DNA from: Stackebrandtia albiflava
GTDB taxonomy: Bacteria; Actinomycetota; Actinomycetes; Mycobacteriales; Micromonosporaceae
Length of the DNA stretch: 64,000 nt
NCBI RefSeq assembly: GCF_007994225.1
Contig: NZ_VLLL01000005.1
Span: 686,359 to 750,358 of the forward strand
Direction of reading: 5' to 3'
Position 1 is the stretch's first letter. Each line of letters starts with the position of its first letter. A program made the translations under genes and the position numbers. Below are positions 52,765-61,202 of this stretch, piece by piece. Below the pieces are notes generated by a model. The model was not told where the DNA came from. It ran no database searches and saw only the letters and a list, made by a program, of their open reading frames with translations.

Positions 52765-55061
52765 GTCACCGTCCAGGGTCGGATGTCGTTGGCGTGGTCG
52801 ATGAATCTGATCCGGTCGGCGCGGGCGGGGCTGGTGCGGGCCAGTTCCCGGTAGGTGTGTTCCAGTCCGAGTCGCAGGGATCGTTCGTCGAGTGCACTGG
52901 ATAGTACGGGTGGGCCGGTCTGTGGCCCGGTGGCGGTGACGGTGTGCAGGCAGGCGAGCAGGATGCGTGCGGCGAAGGCGTGGTGGCGGTCGGTGGGCAG
53001 GTCGAGTCGTTCGATGCGGGTGGCGGCGTCGCGTAGTGGTCCGATGCCCTGGACTGTCTGTGGGGGTAGGCGTAGCGCGACGGCGGCGAGTTGCGCGGTG
53101 GTGTAGTGGTTGGAGGTGGGTGGTACGGAGTCGAGCACGGTGACGGCGGCTTGGGCGTGGCCGTTGGCGGCGAGGAGGCGGGCCTGGCCGAAGGCGGCGC
53201 TGATGTAGCGGCGGTCGGTCTGCCAGATCCTGGAGTAGATGCCCAGGGCGGCGGTGACGTCGCCGTCGAGTTCGCAGGCGGCGGCGAGGCCGAGGGTGGG
53301 TGCGATCTCGCCGGGTAGGTGGCTGTAGAGGGCGTCGAAGGCCCTGCGGGCTTCGCGGGGTTGTTGTGACAGTAGGGCGGTGACGCCGCGCCACCAGGTG
53401 ATGCGCCAGTCGGCGGCGCCTTCGGGGGTGGCGGCGTACTGGTCGAGGTTGATGGCGGCGGCTTTGAGGTTGCCGTAGGCGAGGTTGGTGCGGACGCGGC
53501 GTAGCCGGACCTCGGGGGATTCGGCGGGGGCGTTCTTGAGTTCGTGGAGGATTTCGAGCGGGTCGGTGGCGGCGAGGGTGGCGAGGTATCCGGCGGAGGG
53601 GTCGTCGCCGTCGGCGAGGGGGATGGGCAGTGCGTGTGCGACGTCGTGGCCGGAGACGGGTGTGAAGGCGCCGGTCTTGTTGTCGGGTACGGCGAAGCTG
53701 CGTTGCTCGGGGGTGAACAGTGCGGAGGTGGTGCCCTGTGGGTGGCCGGATTCGACGGAGAGGACCTCCTGCCGGACCCCGATGAGTTGTTCGCGCATCT
53801 CCTCGGCGGTCGCGAAGCGTTGCGCGGGGTCGGGGTGGGTGGCGCGCAGCAGGAAGCGGTGGAAGGAGTCGAAGCGGGCGAGGAGGGGTTCGTTCCGGGG
53901 GCTGGGCAGGTGGTTGCGGAATTCGGTGCTGAAGCCGTGGAACTCGAACGCGAGGACGGCCATGGACCGGGCGACGGTGTATAGGTCGGATCCGATGGAG
54001 GGGCCGTGGTTGATGATCTCGTCGTCGCTGACGGCGTATCCGGGTGTGCCGAACACGGCGGATTCGTTGTCGTCGAGGCGGCGGACGGCTCCCAGGTCGA
54101 TGAGTTTGAGCCAGGATTCGACGTGGATGACGTTGTCGGGTTTGAAGTCGCAGTACAGGAGTCCCTGTTGGTGGAGGTATCCGAGGGCGGGCAGGATCTC
54201 CTGTGCGTAGGTGAGGACCTGTGACAGTGGCAGTGGGGCGGGTTGTCCGGCCTCGTCGGTGGAGGTGCGGCGCAGGTCTCGGAGTGACCGGCCGGGCACG
54301 TACTCCATGACGATGTAGTTGAGTGGTTCGTTCGTCCGGGGGTCGGGGTGGCGGACGAAGTCGTAGATCTGGACGATGTTGGGGTGGTCGAGTGCGGCCA
54401 GGAAGCGTCGTTCCGCGATGGCCGAGTCGATGGCGTCGGGGTCGCTGGTGTCGATGAGTCCTTTGAGGACGACCCATTTCTCGGCGACGTCGTCGCCGAC
54501 GTTGCGGTCACGGGCGAGGTAGATCCAGCCGAGGCCGCCGTGCGCCATCGCACCGAGGATCTCGTAGCGCTGCGCGACGGTGTCGCCCGGTTGCAGGCTC
54601 GGTACGAACGAGAAGCGGTTGCGGCAGTGGGGGCAGAAGCCCTGCAGCCGGCCGGGCTGCCCCTGCGGGCCGCGCCGGCCGACGGGTTTGCCGCACTTGC
54701 CGCAGTGGCGTTTGTTCTCCGGGACCTGCGGGTCGCGGAGAACCGCCTCGGAGGGGTTGCGGATGGGGACCGGCGGGAGGTCCTTCATGCCGCCGCCGAG
54801 CCGGGTCCGGGTGGTACCGGTGAACGGCTGGGTACCGGTGGCGCGAGTGGGGCGTGACACCGGGGCGCTCACCGGACCGGTGGGAGAGCTGACGGGGGTG
54901 GCCGACACCGGGGCGGCCGACACCGGGACCGAGACGTTGGCGGGGGGCGCCGAGAAGCTGGCGACCGGGCCGGTGCCGGGGCGGCGGCTCCCGCACTCCT
55001 CGCAGTACCCGTCGCCACCGTAGGCGCCGGAGCAGCCCGGTTGGGCGCAGTTCTGGTTCAT
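52761..55061 (-). CDS. pknG: Serine/threonine protein kinase PknG
   Basis: Cytoplasmic kinase that in mycobacteria phosphorylates GarA/OdhI to control 2-oxoglutarate and glutamate metabolism. 766 residues. An N-terminal extra zinc ribbon (CAQPGC...YCEECG, 5-23) precedes a Pro/Ser/Thr segment (30-90), including TGTTRTRLGGG like the autophosphorylation segment of PknG. The rubredoxin-like Cys pairs CGKC and CPHC lie at 120-146. The kinase is about 165-430 (AHGGLGWIYLARDRNV, VVLKG, CDFKPDN, LIDLGAV), and a TPR-like C-terminus follows (430-766). The activation segment reads GTPGYAVSDDE, not APE. The ATG at 55061 follows GGAGG. Confidence 0.95.
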   Translation of the reverse strand: MNQNCAQPGCSGAYGGDGYCEECGSRRPGTGPVASFSAPPANVSVPVSAAPVSATPVSSPTGPVSAPVSRPTRATGTQPFTGTTRTRLGGGMKDLPPVPIRNPSEAVLRDPQVPENKRHCGKCGKPVGRRGPQGQPGRLQGFCPHCRNRFSFVPSLQPGDTVAQRYEILGAMAHGGLGWIYLARDRNVGDDVAEKWVVLKGLIDTSDPDAIDSAIAERRFLAALDHPNIVQIYDFVRHPDPRTNEPLNYIVMEYVPGRSLRDLRRTSTDEAGQPAPLPLSQVLTYAQEILPALGYLHQQGLLYCDFKPDNVIHVESWLKLIDLGAVRRLDDNESAVFGTPGYAVSDDEIINHGPSIGSDLYTVARSMAVLAFEFHGFSTEFRNHLPSPRNEPLLARFDSFHRFLLRATHPDPAQRFATAEEMREQLIGVRQEVLSVESGHPQGTTSALFTPEQRSFAVPDNKTGAFTPVSGHDVAHALPIPLADGDDPSAGYLATLAATDPLEILHELKNAPAESPEVRLRRVRTNLAYGNLKAAAINLDQYAATPEGAADWRITWWRGVTALLSQQPREARRAFDALYSHLPGEIAPTLGLAAACELDGDVTAALGIYSRIWQTDRRYISAAFGQARLLAANGHAQAAVTVLDSVPPTSNHYTTAQLAAVALRLPPQTVQGIGPLRDAATRIERLDLPTDRHHAFAARILLACLHTVTATGPQTGPPVLSSALDERSLRLGLEHTYRELARTSPARADRIRFIDHANDIRPWTVT

Positions 55062-56197
55062 CGGGTGCCCTCCTTGGCGGCGGTGGCCGTGACGGCCTGC
55101 TGGAACCGGTTGAGCGCGCGGGTCGCCGCCGGCAGGTCGCAGGGCGTGCTCTGCAGCAGTGCGCGGGCCTGCTGCATCGCCTCCGCGACGGGTTCGGTCT
55201 CGATGACTCCGATCCGCGCGCCCTTGCGGGCGTAGGCGGCGAATCGGCCGCGGAGTTCGGCGCGGCGGTCGAGCAGCGCCCGGGCGGCGACTTCGCGCGC
55301 CCTGCTGCGCGCGTGCGCCTCGGAGATCTCGGTCTCGATCCGGTGGAGCCGTGGTCTGAGTTCGTGCCAGCGGTGTTCCGCGGCGAGTCGTTCGGTGTCC
55401 GGTACGCGGCCGGCCAGTTCCGCCGCGACGGGCCGCAGCCGGCGGGGTGCGGGGTTGCCGATCTTGGCCACCGCGAGTGTGCAGGTCTCGAGGGCGCGTC
55501 GTTCCGCTTCGGTGAGCGCGTCGACGGCGTCGCGGATGTGCCGGAGCCGGTCGGGGAGGGTGGTGCGGAGTTCGTCCAGTTCGGACAGCGTGGCGGTGAC
55601 ACGGGCGAGTCGTTCGGCGAGCGGGTCGAGCTCGGGATGGGGGGCGAGCGGGTCCTCGAGTGCCGCGTCCAGGGCGGGCCGCAGCGAGGACCGCAGCGCG
55701 GCCAGGTCCGGGTCGTTCGTCAGGTCGTACCGGCCGGCCCGCTCCTCGACGGCGGCCATGTCGGAGGTGAGCCGGTCGATCCGGTCGGCCACCCGTCCGC
55801 AGCGCAGGTCGATCCGGTCGCATTCGGGTACGAGTTCCCGGACGGCGTCTTCGAGTTCGGTGGCCAGGTCGGCGGGCGGAAGGTCGCGGGTCCCGGCGGC
55901 GGCCTCCACCCGGACCGGGTCGTCCAGGAGGGCGGCGACGGGTTCGGGGTCGGTCTCCTGGGGATCGGCGGTGACGGTGTTCCACGTCGTGTCGCAGTGG
56001 CGCCGGAGCGCGTCGAAGCCGATCCACGCCGAGTCCACGCGTCGCCGGACACCGGCCAGCGTCTCGGCGGTGTGGCCGGTCACCGGTCGCCGGTCCGCCC
56101 ATCGAAGGCCGGGGTGGTCGTTGAGCGCGTACAGATCGACGGCGATACGCTCGCACCGCCGCACGAGTTCGCGGGCTCGCTCGTGGGGACCGGTCAT
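55058..56197 (-). CDS. Helical/coiled-coil protein of the pknG-glnHX operon, function unknown
   Basis: 379 residues, not recognised. It is almost entirely helical, with Leu/Arg/Glu/Ala heptads (for example AERLARVTATLSELDELRTT and RRLRPVAAELAGRVPDTER); there is no signal peptide or membrane helix. It starts with ATG at 56197, 3 nt after the glnH stop, and overlaps pknG by 4 nt (ATGA). Position and tight overlap suggest an accessory or scaffold for the kinase module. In mycobacteria glnH and pknG are adjacent without this gene, so it is an addition in this lineage. Confidence 0.75.
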   Translation of the reverse strand: MTGPHERARELVRRCERIAVDLYALNDHPGLRWADRRPVTGHTAETLAGVRRRVDSAWIGFDALRRHCDTTWNTVTADPQETDPEPVAALLDDPVRVEAAAGTRDLPPADLATELEDAVRELVPECDRIDLRCGRVADRIDRLTSDMAAVEERAGRYDLTNDPDLAALRSSLRPALDAALEDPLAPHPELDPLAERLARVTATLSELDELRTTLPDRLRHIRDAVDALTEAERRALETCTLAVAKIGNPAPRRLRPVAAELAGRVPDTERLAAEHRWHELRPRLHRIETEISEAHARSRAREVAARALLDRRAELRGRFAAYARKGARIGVIETEPVAEAMQQARALLQSTPCDLPAATRALNRFQQAVTATAAKEGTR

Positions 56198-56200
56198 GGG

Positions 56201-57163
56201 TCAGTCCCGGTACTGCGGGTCGGGTGGGGTGGCCTCGCCCAGAATGGGACCGAGGGTTCCGGCGTAGATCTCCTCCCAGGTGCCGTCGTCGCGGATGCGG
56301 TCGAGGGTGGCGTTGACGAACGCGACCAGTCCGGTGTGTTCGAGGTTCGCGGCGACGCCGTACGGCTCCTCGGAGATGCGTTCACCGATCACCTTGGTGT
56401 TCGGGTCCTGGGCGGCCATGCCCGCCAGGATGACGTCGTCGGTGGACATCCCGGCGACGTATCCCTGCTGGACGAGGATCATGCAGTCCGACCAGTCGCG
56501 CACCGAGACCGGTATCGCCCCCAGTTCCTGCTCGATGCGCAGCAGGGACGTGCTGCCCTCGGCGGAGCACACCTTCTGCCCCGCCAGGTCCGCCGGGTCG
56601 TCGGAGGCGGTGACGGGGACCAGGACCTTCTGCCCGGCACGGTAGTACTCGGTGGAGAACGCGACGTTCTTCCACCGGGCGCAGTTGATCGTCATGGTGC
56701 GGACCACCAGGTCGACGTCCTCGTCCTCCAGCGCCGGTTCGCGTTCGGCGGAACTCATCGCCTTGAACTGGATGGCGTCGCGGTCGCCGAACAGGTCGAA
56801 GGCGATCTCCCGCGCGATGCGGATGTCGAAGCCGTCCATCTCACCGGTCAGCGGATCGCGGTAGCCGAGCAGGTAGGACGTCTGGTCGACGCCGACGATG
56901 AGCCGGCCCCGGGCGAGGATGTGCTGGATCTCGGGACTGTCGGTGTCGTCGCTGGGACGGAAGCTCGCCAGCGGGTCACAGGAGTCGTCGACGGTCGTGG
57001 CCTCGGGGATCTCGGCCGGGTCGGTGACGCCCTGAGGCAGGAAGTCGATGTCGGGCGGTTCCACGGTGTGGCGCGGGTCCGCAGCGGCGCAGCCGGCCAG
57101 CACCGCGACCACCACGGTGGTGATCGCCAGGCGGATCGTCCGGGTGACGGTGGTGGTTTTCAT
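56201..57163 (-). CDS. glnH: Glutamate-type solute-binding lipoprotein GlnH
   Basis: Extracytoplasmic amino-acid-binding lipoprotein of the GlnH family, 320 residues. The signal peptide ends at the lipobox VLAGC (Cys near residue 25). The SBP_bac_3 fold shows GRLIVGVDQTSYLLGYRDPLTGEMDGFDIRIAREIA, MTINCARWKNVAFSTEYY and VCSAEGSTSLLRIEQELG. In mycobacteria GlnH binds Asp/Glu and signals to GlnX and PknG rather than serving a transporter; the gene arrangement here agrees. It overlaps glnX by 4 nt. Confidence 0.92.
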   Translation of the reverse strand: MKTTTVTRTIRLAITTVVVAVLAGCAAADPRHTVEPPDIDFLPQGVTDPAEIPEATTVDDSCDPLASFRPSDDTDSPEIQHILARGRLIVGVDQTSYLLGYRDPLTGEMDGFDIRIAREIAFDLFGDRDAIQFKAMSSAEREPALEDEDVDLVVRTMTINCARWKNVAFSTEYYRAGQKVLVPVTASDDPADLAGQKVCSAEGSTSLLRIEQELGAIPVSVRDWSDCMILVQQGYVAGMSTDDVILAGMAAQDPNTKVIGERISEEPYGVAANLEHTGLVAFVNATLDRIRDDGTWEEIYAGTLGPILGEATPPDPQYRD

Positions 57164-58533
57164 CGATACTCCGAGATCCGTCGCTGCATTCCGATGGAGA
57201 CGGCGATCATGGCCGCGGCCGTCAGCACCGTGAACCCGACACCGGTCAGGTCCAGGGCGGAGGCGGCGGCGTCGGTCTCCGTGGTGAACTTCTCGGCGGC
57301 CAGTTCATTGGCCGCGGTCAACGCGGTGTCGAGGGCGTCGAAGGCGATCCGGGCGGCGCCGTCGTCGGTGTCGACGGCGGACGCGACCGCGCCGGCGTAG
57401 TCGCCGCCGTCGTCGAGTTCACGCAACGCGACGTGGGCGGTGTTCCAGTCCCGGGCGGCGTCGACGGCGTCGCCGATGTAGGCGTTCAACTGTGGATCGT
57501 CGAAGCGTCGCAACGCCTCGTTGAGGACCCCGGACTCACCGTCCTCACCGATCAGTTCGGTCATGATGGTGCGGAACTCGGCCTCGTAGTCGGTGTTGGC
57601 GCCCTGCGCGATGAGGGTCAGCGCCTCGTTGCTGCGGGCCTGCTGCACGTCGATGTGGGCGTTCGACAACGCCTCCAGGGGTTGGGTTCCCGCCGTGTGC
57701 CCCGCGTTGATGTGACCGGCGGCGACGTTCCACGACACGAGCAGCCAACCGGTGAGCACCAGGACGGCGAGGGTGGCGGCGGCCGCGCCGGGGTTGACGA
57801 GCCGCTTGGTGGTGCGGCTGAGGTCGAACTGTCCACGGCCGAGCGCGAGCAGCGCGAGAAGGCACGCGGGGACGGCCAGCCACGGGAAACCCGCGGCACT
57901 TCCCTTGGCGTCGCCCAGGTCGGCCATGGCGTGGGTCTGCAACCGGTCGATCTTGGGCAGCATGTCCTCCTGGACCAGCGCGGAGGCGCTGCGCAGGTAG
58001 GCGAGCCCGAGCGGGAGGCCCTGCCGGTGGTAGGCGCGGGCGGTCTCGATGAGACCGGTGTAGGTGGGCAGGCCGGCCGACAGTTCGGCCACGATGGTGG
58101 CCTGCTCCAGGGTGGTCGACTCGTCCGCCAGCGTGGTGATGGCGGTGCTGGCGCGGCTGATGCCGGTCTCGTAGTCGTCGGCGAGTTCGGTACTGGCGAA
58201 CTGTCCCGGCAGGAACGCCGAGGTGGCCGCCGAGTCCGCGTCGGACAGCGCCCGGTACATCTCGAACGCGGCGATCGCCATCCTTCCCCGCTGGCCGGAC
58301 GCCTCGTCGATGACGGTGGCGCGGTCGAGCGAGTCGAAGAACGCGGTGACTCCGGCGGTGACGACGAGTACCAGGACCACGGCGAGTGTCGCGGTGAGCC
58401 GGACCGGGGTGCTGCGGGTGGAACGGCGCGGTCGTGGTGCCTTCGCGGGAGGTTCGGGGCGCTGCTGTGGGATTGCGGGTGTCGTGGAAGGCGGGTGGGT
58501 CGCCGGGGCGGCGCTCGTGGGCACGGCTGTCAC
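57160..58533 (-). CDS. glnX: Membrane sensor GlnX
   Basis: Membrane protein thought to carry the GlnH ligand signal to PknG. 457 residues: Pro-rich cytoplasmic N-terminus (1-45), helix 1 (about 48-68), an extracytoplasmic helical sensor region (about 69-215), two central helices (about 216-233 and 248-268), a second extracytoplasmic helical region, and a final helix (about 430-450). The GTG at 58533 has GGAGGTGGCAG upstream. It is the first gene of the operon. Confidence 0.88.
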   Translation of the reverse strand: MTAVPTSAAPATHPPSTTPAIPQQRPEPPAKAPRPRRSTRSTPVRLTATLAVVLVLVVTAGVTAFFDSLDRATVIDEASGQRGRMAIAAFEMYRALSDADSAATSAFLPGQFASTELADDYETGISRASTAITTLADESTTLEQATIVAELSAGLPTYTGLIETARAYHRQGLPLGLAYLRSASALVQEDMLPKIDRLQTHAMADLGDAKGSAAGFPWLAVPACLLALLALGRGQFDLSRTTKRLVNPGAAAATLAVLVLTGWLLVSWNVAAGHINAGHTAGTQPLEALSNAHIDVQQARSNEALTLIAQGANTDYEAEFRTIMTELIGEDGESGVLNEALRRFDDPQLNAYIGDAVDAARDWNTAHVALRELDDGGDYAGAVASAVDTDDGAARIAFDALDTALTAANELAAEKFTTETDAAASALDLTGVGFTVLTAAAMIAVSIGMQRRISEYR

Positions 58534-58687
58534 CTGCCACCTCCATATCGTCGATTCCGAATGCCATGGTAACCCCGCTGGTCAATGGGGAAGGTTGCCC
58601 CGATTGGGCCGATATGGCGGCTTCGTGGGCGATCCGGTTCGCCCCGAAGTGGATCGGGTCGCGGCGGCTTGCGGGAGGCGTCCACGC
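58534..58687. other. Upstream region of the glnX operon
   Basis: 154 bp between glnX and the small gene at 58688, presumably with the promoter of the signalling operon. No clear promoter was identified. Confidence 0.4.
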
Positions 58688-58924
58688 TCATCCGGCTACG
58701 GCGGGGGTGTAACCGGGCGACGTCCACATGAGAGTCCGGTGTGGATGGTCCCAGCCGTCGGGCGGCGACGCCGGTTCGGACCAGTCGGCGGGCGGACGGT
58801 TACCGGTGTATGCGTCGCCGAACGGCCGGGAGTCCTTCCGGTGGCGGCGCAGCACCCACCCGGCGGTGCCGAACCTGCCGTGTCTGATCAGGATGGTGGT
58901 ACCGGGTGGCCACGGTGAGTGCAT
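58688..58924 (-). CDS. Small hypothetical protein with KOW-like motif
   Basis: 78 residues, not recognised. The start ATG at 58924 gives MHSPWPPGTTILIRHGRFGTAGWVLRRH, where the PGTxILIRHGRFGTxGWV stretch resembles the beta turn of KOW/SH3-like domains, and a basic tail follows. No good Shine-Dalgarno was seen and the frame is open upstream to 58990, so the call is tentative. Confidence 0.45.
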   Translation of the reverse strand: MHSPWPPGTTILIRHGRFGTAGWVLRRHRKDSRPFGDAYTGNRPPADWSEPASPPDGWDHPHRTLMWTSPGYTPAVAG

Positions 58925-58988
58925 GAGACGGATCGTACCGGCGGCGCAGTAGCATCGGTGGGCCGAAGCCGCGCGGATCGGGGGACTC

Positions 58989-59417
58989 ATGGACGACGAA
59001 CGTTGGCTGGGACTGGCCGTGGAGCTGGCCGGTCGCTGTCCGCCCTCGGCGACGGCGTTCAGCGTCGGCGCGGTGGTCGTCGCCGACGACCGGGTGGTCT
59101 CGCAGGGCTACTCGCGGCGTGACACCCCGGCCGACCACGCCGAGGAGGTCGCGTTGCGGGACGTGCCCGCGCCACCGCCGGGCGCGACCGTGTACAGCTC
59201 GATGGAACCGTGCGGGCAGCGGGCGTCACGCCCCCGAACCTGTACCGATCTGATCCTGGCGGCGGGTGTGTCCAGAGTGGTGTACGCCTTGGCCGAACCG
59301 GAGTTGTTCGTGGTGCCCCGCGGCGCGGCGCGGCTCCGGGAGGCGGGCGTGGAGGTGGTGTGGCTGCCGGAGTTCGCCGAGGCCGCCGCCGCCGTCAACG
59401 CGCATCTGCGGGGCTGA
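58989..59417 (+). CDS. Deaminase of the cytidine/riboflavin deaminase fold
   Basis: 142 residues. The zinc site is the His-Ala-Glu pair in DHAEEVALRDV (near residue 48) and the Pro-Cys-x-Cys set in MEPCGQRASRPRTC (near 80-90), as in RibD-type deaminases. The N-terminal TAFSVGAVVVADDRVVSQGYSRRD is typical. It could act in riboflavin, queuosine or nucleoside metabolism; no neighbour settles it. The ATG at 58989 begins MDDERW. Confidence 0.88.
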   Translation: MDDERWLGLAVELAGRCPPSATAFSVGAVVVADDRVVSQGYSRRDTPADHAEEVALRDVPAPPPGATVYSSMEPCGQRASRPRTCTDLILAAGVSRVVYALAEPELFVVPRGAARLREAGVEVVWLPEFAEAAAAVNAHLRG

Positions 59418-59445
59418 GCGCCGCCGCACCACGGCGAGGCGGACA

Positions 59446-60282
59446 ATGGCGACCATGGCGATGGTGACGGTGGCGCAACTGGTGGATTCGGTGGCGGCGA
59501 AGCGGGTCCTGTTGGACGTGAGGTGGAGTCTCGCCGAGGGCGCGGACGTGGACGCCTACCGGGCGGGCCACCTGGTGGGCGCGGTGTTCCTCGACCTGGA
59601 CTCCGACGTCTGTGGGCCGCACTCCCCGGACGGCTCCGGTGGCAGGCATCCACTTCCGGACCCGGCGGCGCTGCAGGGGGTACTGCGCCGCGCCGGTGTC
59701 GACGACGACACCGCGGTCGTGGTCTACGACGACGGGTCGTACATGTCGGCGGCCCGTACCTGGTGGACGCTGCGGTGGGCGGGTCTGGCGAACGTCCAGG
59801 TGTTGACGGGCGGGTACCCGGCGGCGGTGGCGGCCGGTGTCCCCACGACGACCGAGGTGCCGGCGCCCGAGCCGGGCGACGTCACCGTGCGTCCCGGCGC
59901 GTTGCCGGTGTTGGACGCGGGTGAGGCGGCCGACCTGGCCCGCCGGGGCGGACTGTACGACGTGCGCGCGGCCGAGCGGTACCGGGGAGAGGTGGAACCC
60001 ATCGACCCGGTGGCGGGCCACGTGCCCGGGGCTCACAGCCTTCCGGCGGACCGCATCATGGCGGACCGCGGCCGTGGCTTCCGGCCACCGGCGGAGTTGG
60101 CCGAGGTGTTCGACGGCATCGACACGGCCGAGGCCGGGTTGTACTGCGGTTCCGGTGTCACGGCGGCCCGTACCGCCTTGGCGATGACGTCCGTCGGGTT
60201 GCCGACACCGGCGGTGTACATCGGCTCCTGGAGCGACTGGACCAGCGACCTGCACCGGCCGGTGGCCACGGGCGACGAGTAA
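59446..60282 (+). CDS. Rhodanese-type sulfurtransferase
   Basis: Two-domain thiosulfate/mercaptopyruvate sulfurtransferase, 278 residues. The N-terminal rhodanese domain (VLLDVRW... GHLVGAVFLDLDSD) lacks the cysteine. The C-terminal domain (about 165-275; YDVRAAERYRGE, VPGAHSLPADRIM) has the active-site loop CGSGVTAA with Cys near residue 235. The ATG at 59446 follows GAGG; two more ATGs follow within 15 nt. Located 28 nt after the deaminase, likely cotranscribed. Confidence 0.9.
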   Translation: MATMAMVTVAQLVDSVAAKRVLLDVRWSLAEGADVDAYRAGHLVGAVFLDLDSDVCGPHSPDGSGGRHPLPDPAALQGVLRRAGVDDDTAVVVYDDGSYMSAARTWWTLRWAGLANVQVLTGGYPAAVAAGVPTTTEVPAPEPGDVTVRPGALPVLDAGEAADLARRGGLYDVRAAERYRGEVEPIDPVAGHVPGAHSLPADRIMADRGRGFRPPAELAEVFDGIDTAEAGLYCGSGVTAARTALAMTSVGLPTPAVYIGSWSDWTSDLHRPVATGDE

Positions 60283-60564
60283 CACCCCGCGCCCCACCCC
60301 GACCGGGGGCAAACCACCCCGACGGGACGAAGTGTCGCAAAACGGGTGGAACGGTGTCAACGGGCTATTCAGGCCGGCTTCAGGTTCGGCGGTGTGGGAG
60401 GACCACGTCTGCGGCGACGCGACGCCCGGCACGACGGGTGGCACCCGGTGAGGCACCAACGCGGAACGGCCGCGTGGGACGACTGCGGCTTGCCGGGCCA
60501 TCGACACGTGATCGGCCGCGCCCGGTAGGTTGTGCGGCGTAACCGATCCGGAGGAACGAGGACT
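60283..60564. other. Intergenic region before the lipoprotein gene
   Basis: 282 bp. No gene supported. A TAGGTT -10-like hexamer sits near 60525-60530, with the lipoprotein Shine-Dalgarno GGAGGAACGAG at 60549-60559. Confidence 0.4.
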
Positions 60565-61167
60565 ATGCGTGGTGTCAGTTGGGCCGGCCTCGTGGTGGCC
60601 GGTGGAACCGCCGCGGCCATGCTGTTGAGCGGTTGTACTCCGCCGGACGACCAGGCGGACGCCGCGCCGCCCGACCCCGACGGGTCGGCGGTGCAGGAGG
60701 AGTCCGCGCCGGTCGGTGAGGCCGCCGACGCCGGCGGCATCTGCGCGTACCTCGACTTCGCGTCGCTGTCGCAGGCGACGGGTGAGACGTTCAGCGTCGC
60801 GGTGGCCGGCGGCGAGGGCGAGGTGACCAGTTGCGTGGTGCAGACCACCGCCGGGTCGTTCCCCGACGTCACGCTCACCAAGGCAAAGACCGCCACCGAC
60901 GCCGACACCTACCGTGCCGAGATCCCGCCCGAGGACAGCCAGGACGTGGATGAGTTGGGCAAGGCCGCCTACAGCGTCGTGCGCGAGGCGGTGCCCGGAG
61001 GCGGACCGGTCGTGGAGATCGGGTGGCTGACGGACGGGCACATGTACAGCCTGCGGTACACGACCGCGCTCGACACCGAGGCCGAGGCGGCGGAGGCGAC
61101 CGTGGCGGCGCTGGTGGAGGTCGTGCGCCAGGTGGACGAGCTGGCGGCGGCGGCCGAGGAGGAGTGA
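60565..61167 (+). CDS. Lipoprotein, function unknown
   Basis: 200 residues. Signal peptide with lipobox LLSGC (Cys near residue 24), then an Asp/Pro-rich linker and a single extracytoplasmic domain: ICAYLDFASLSQATGETF, TSCVVQTTAGSFPDVTLTKAK, GGGPVVEIGWLTDGHMYSLRYTTAL. The two cysteines (near 57 and 93) could form a disulfide. It resembles the DUF3558-type lipoprotein domain of actinobacteria, but that is tentative. The ATG at 60565 has a strong Shine-Dalgarno. Confidence 0.8.
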   Translation: MRGVSWAGLVVAGGTAAAMLLSGCTPPDDQADAAPPDPDGSAVQEESAPVGEAADAGGICAYLDFASLSQATGETFSVAVAGGEGEVTSCVVQTTAGSFPDVTLTKAKTATDADTYRAEIPPEDSQDVDELGKAAYSVVREAVPGGGPVVEIGWLTDGHMYSLRYTTALDTEAEAAEATVAALVEVVRQVDELAAAAEEE

Positions 61168-61171
61168 GATC

Positions 61172-61202
61172 GCGCCGGGCGCCCTGGCGGGTCACCCGGC
61201 GC
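61172..61202 (+). terminator. Terminator after lipoprotein gene
   Basis: 8-bp GC stem (gcgccggg / cccggcgc) with a 15-nt loop that can pair internally, 4 nt after the stop. Confidence 0.5.

Noticed and set aside
51751-52854. 367-codon plus-strand frame over the PP2C gene
   Set aside because: Antisense shadow; the PP2C motifs on the minus strand are unmistakable.
55313-57400. 695-codon plus-strand frame over glnH, the helical protein and glnX
   Set aside because: Antisense shadow of real minus-strand genes; no motif or start signal.
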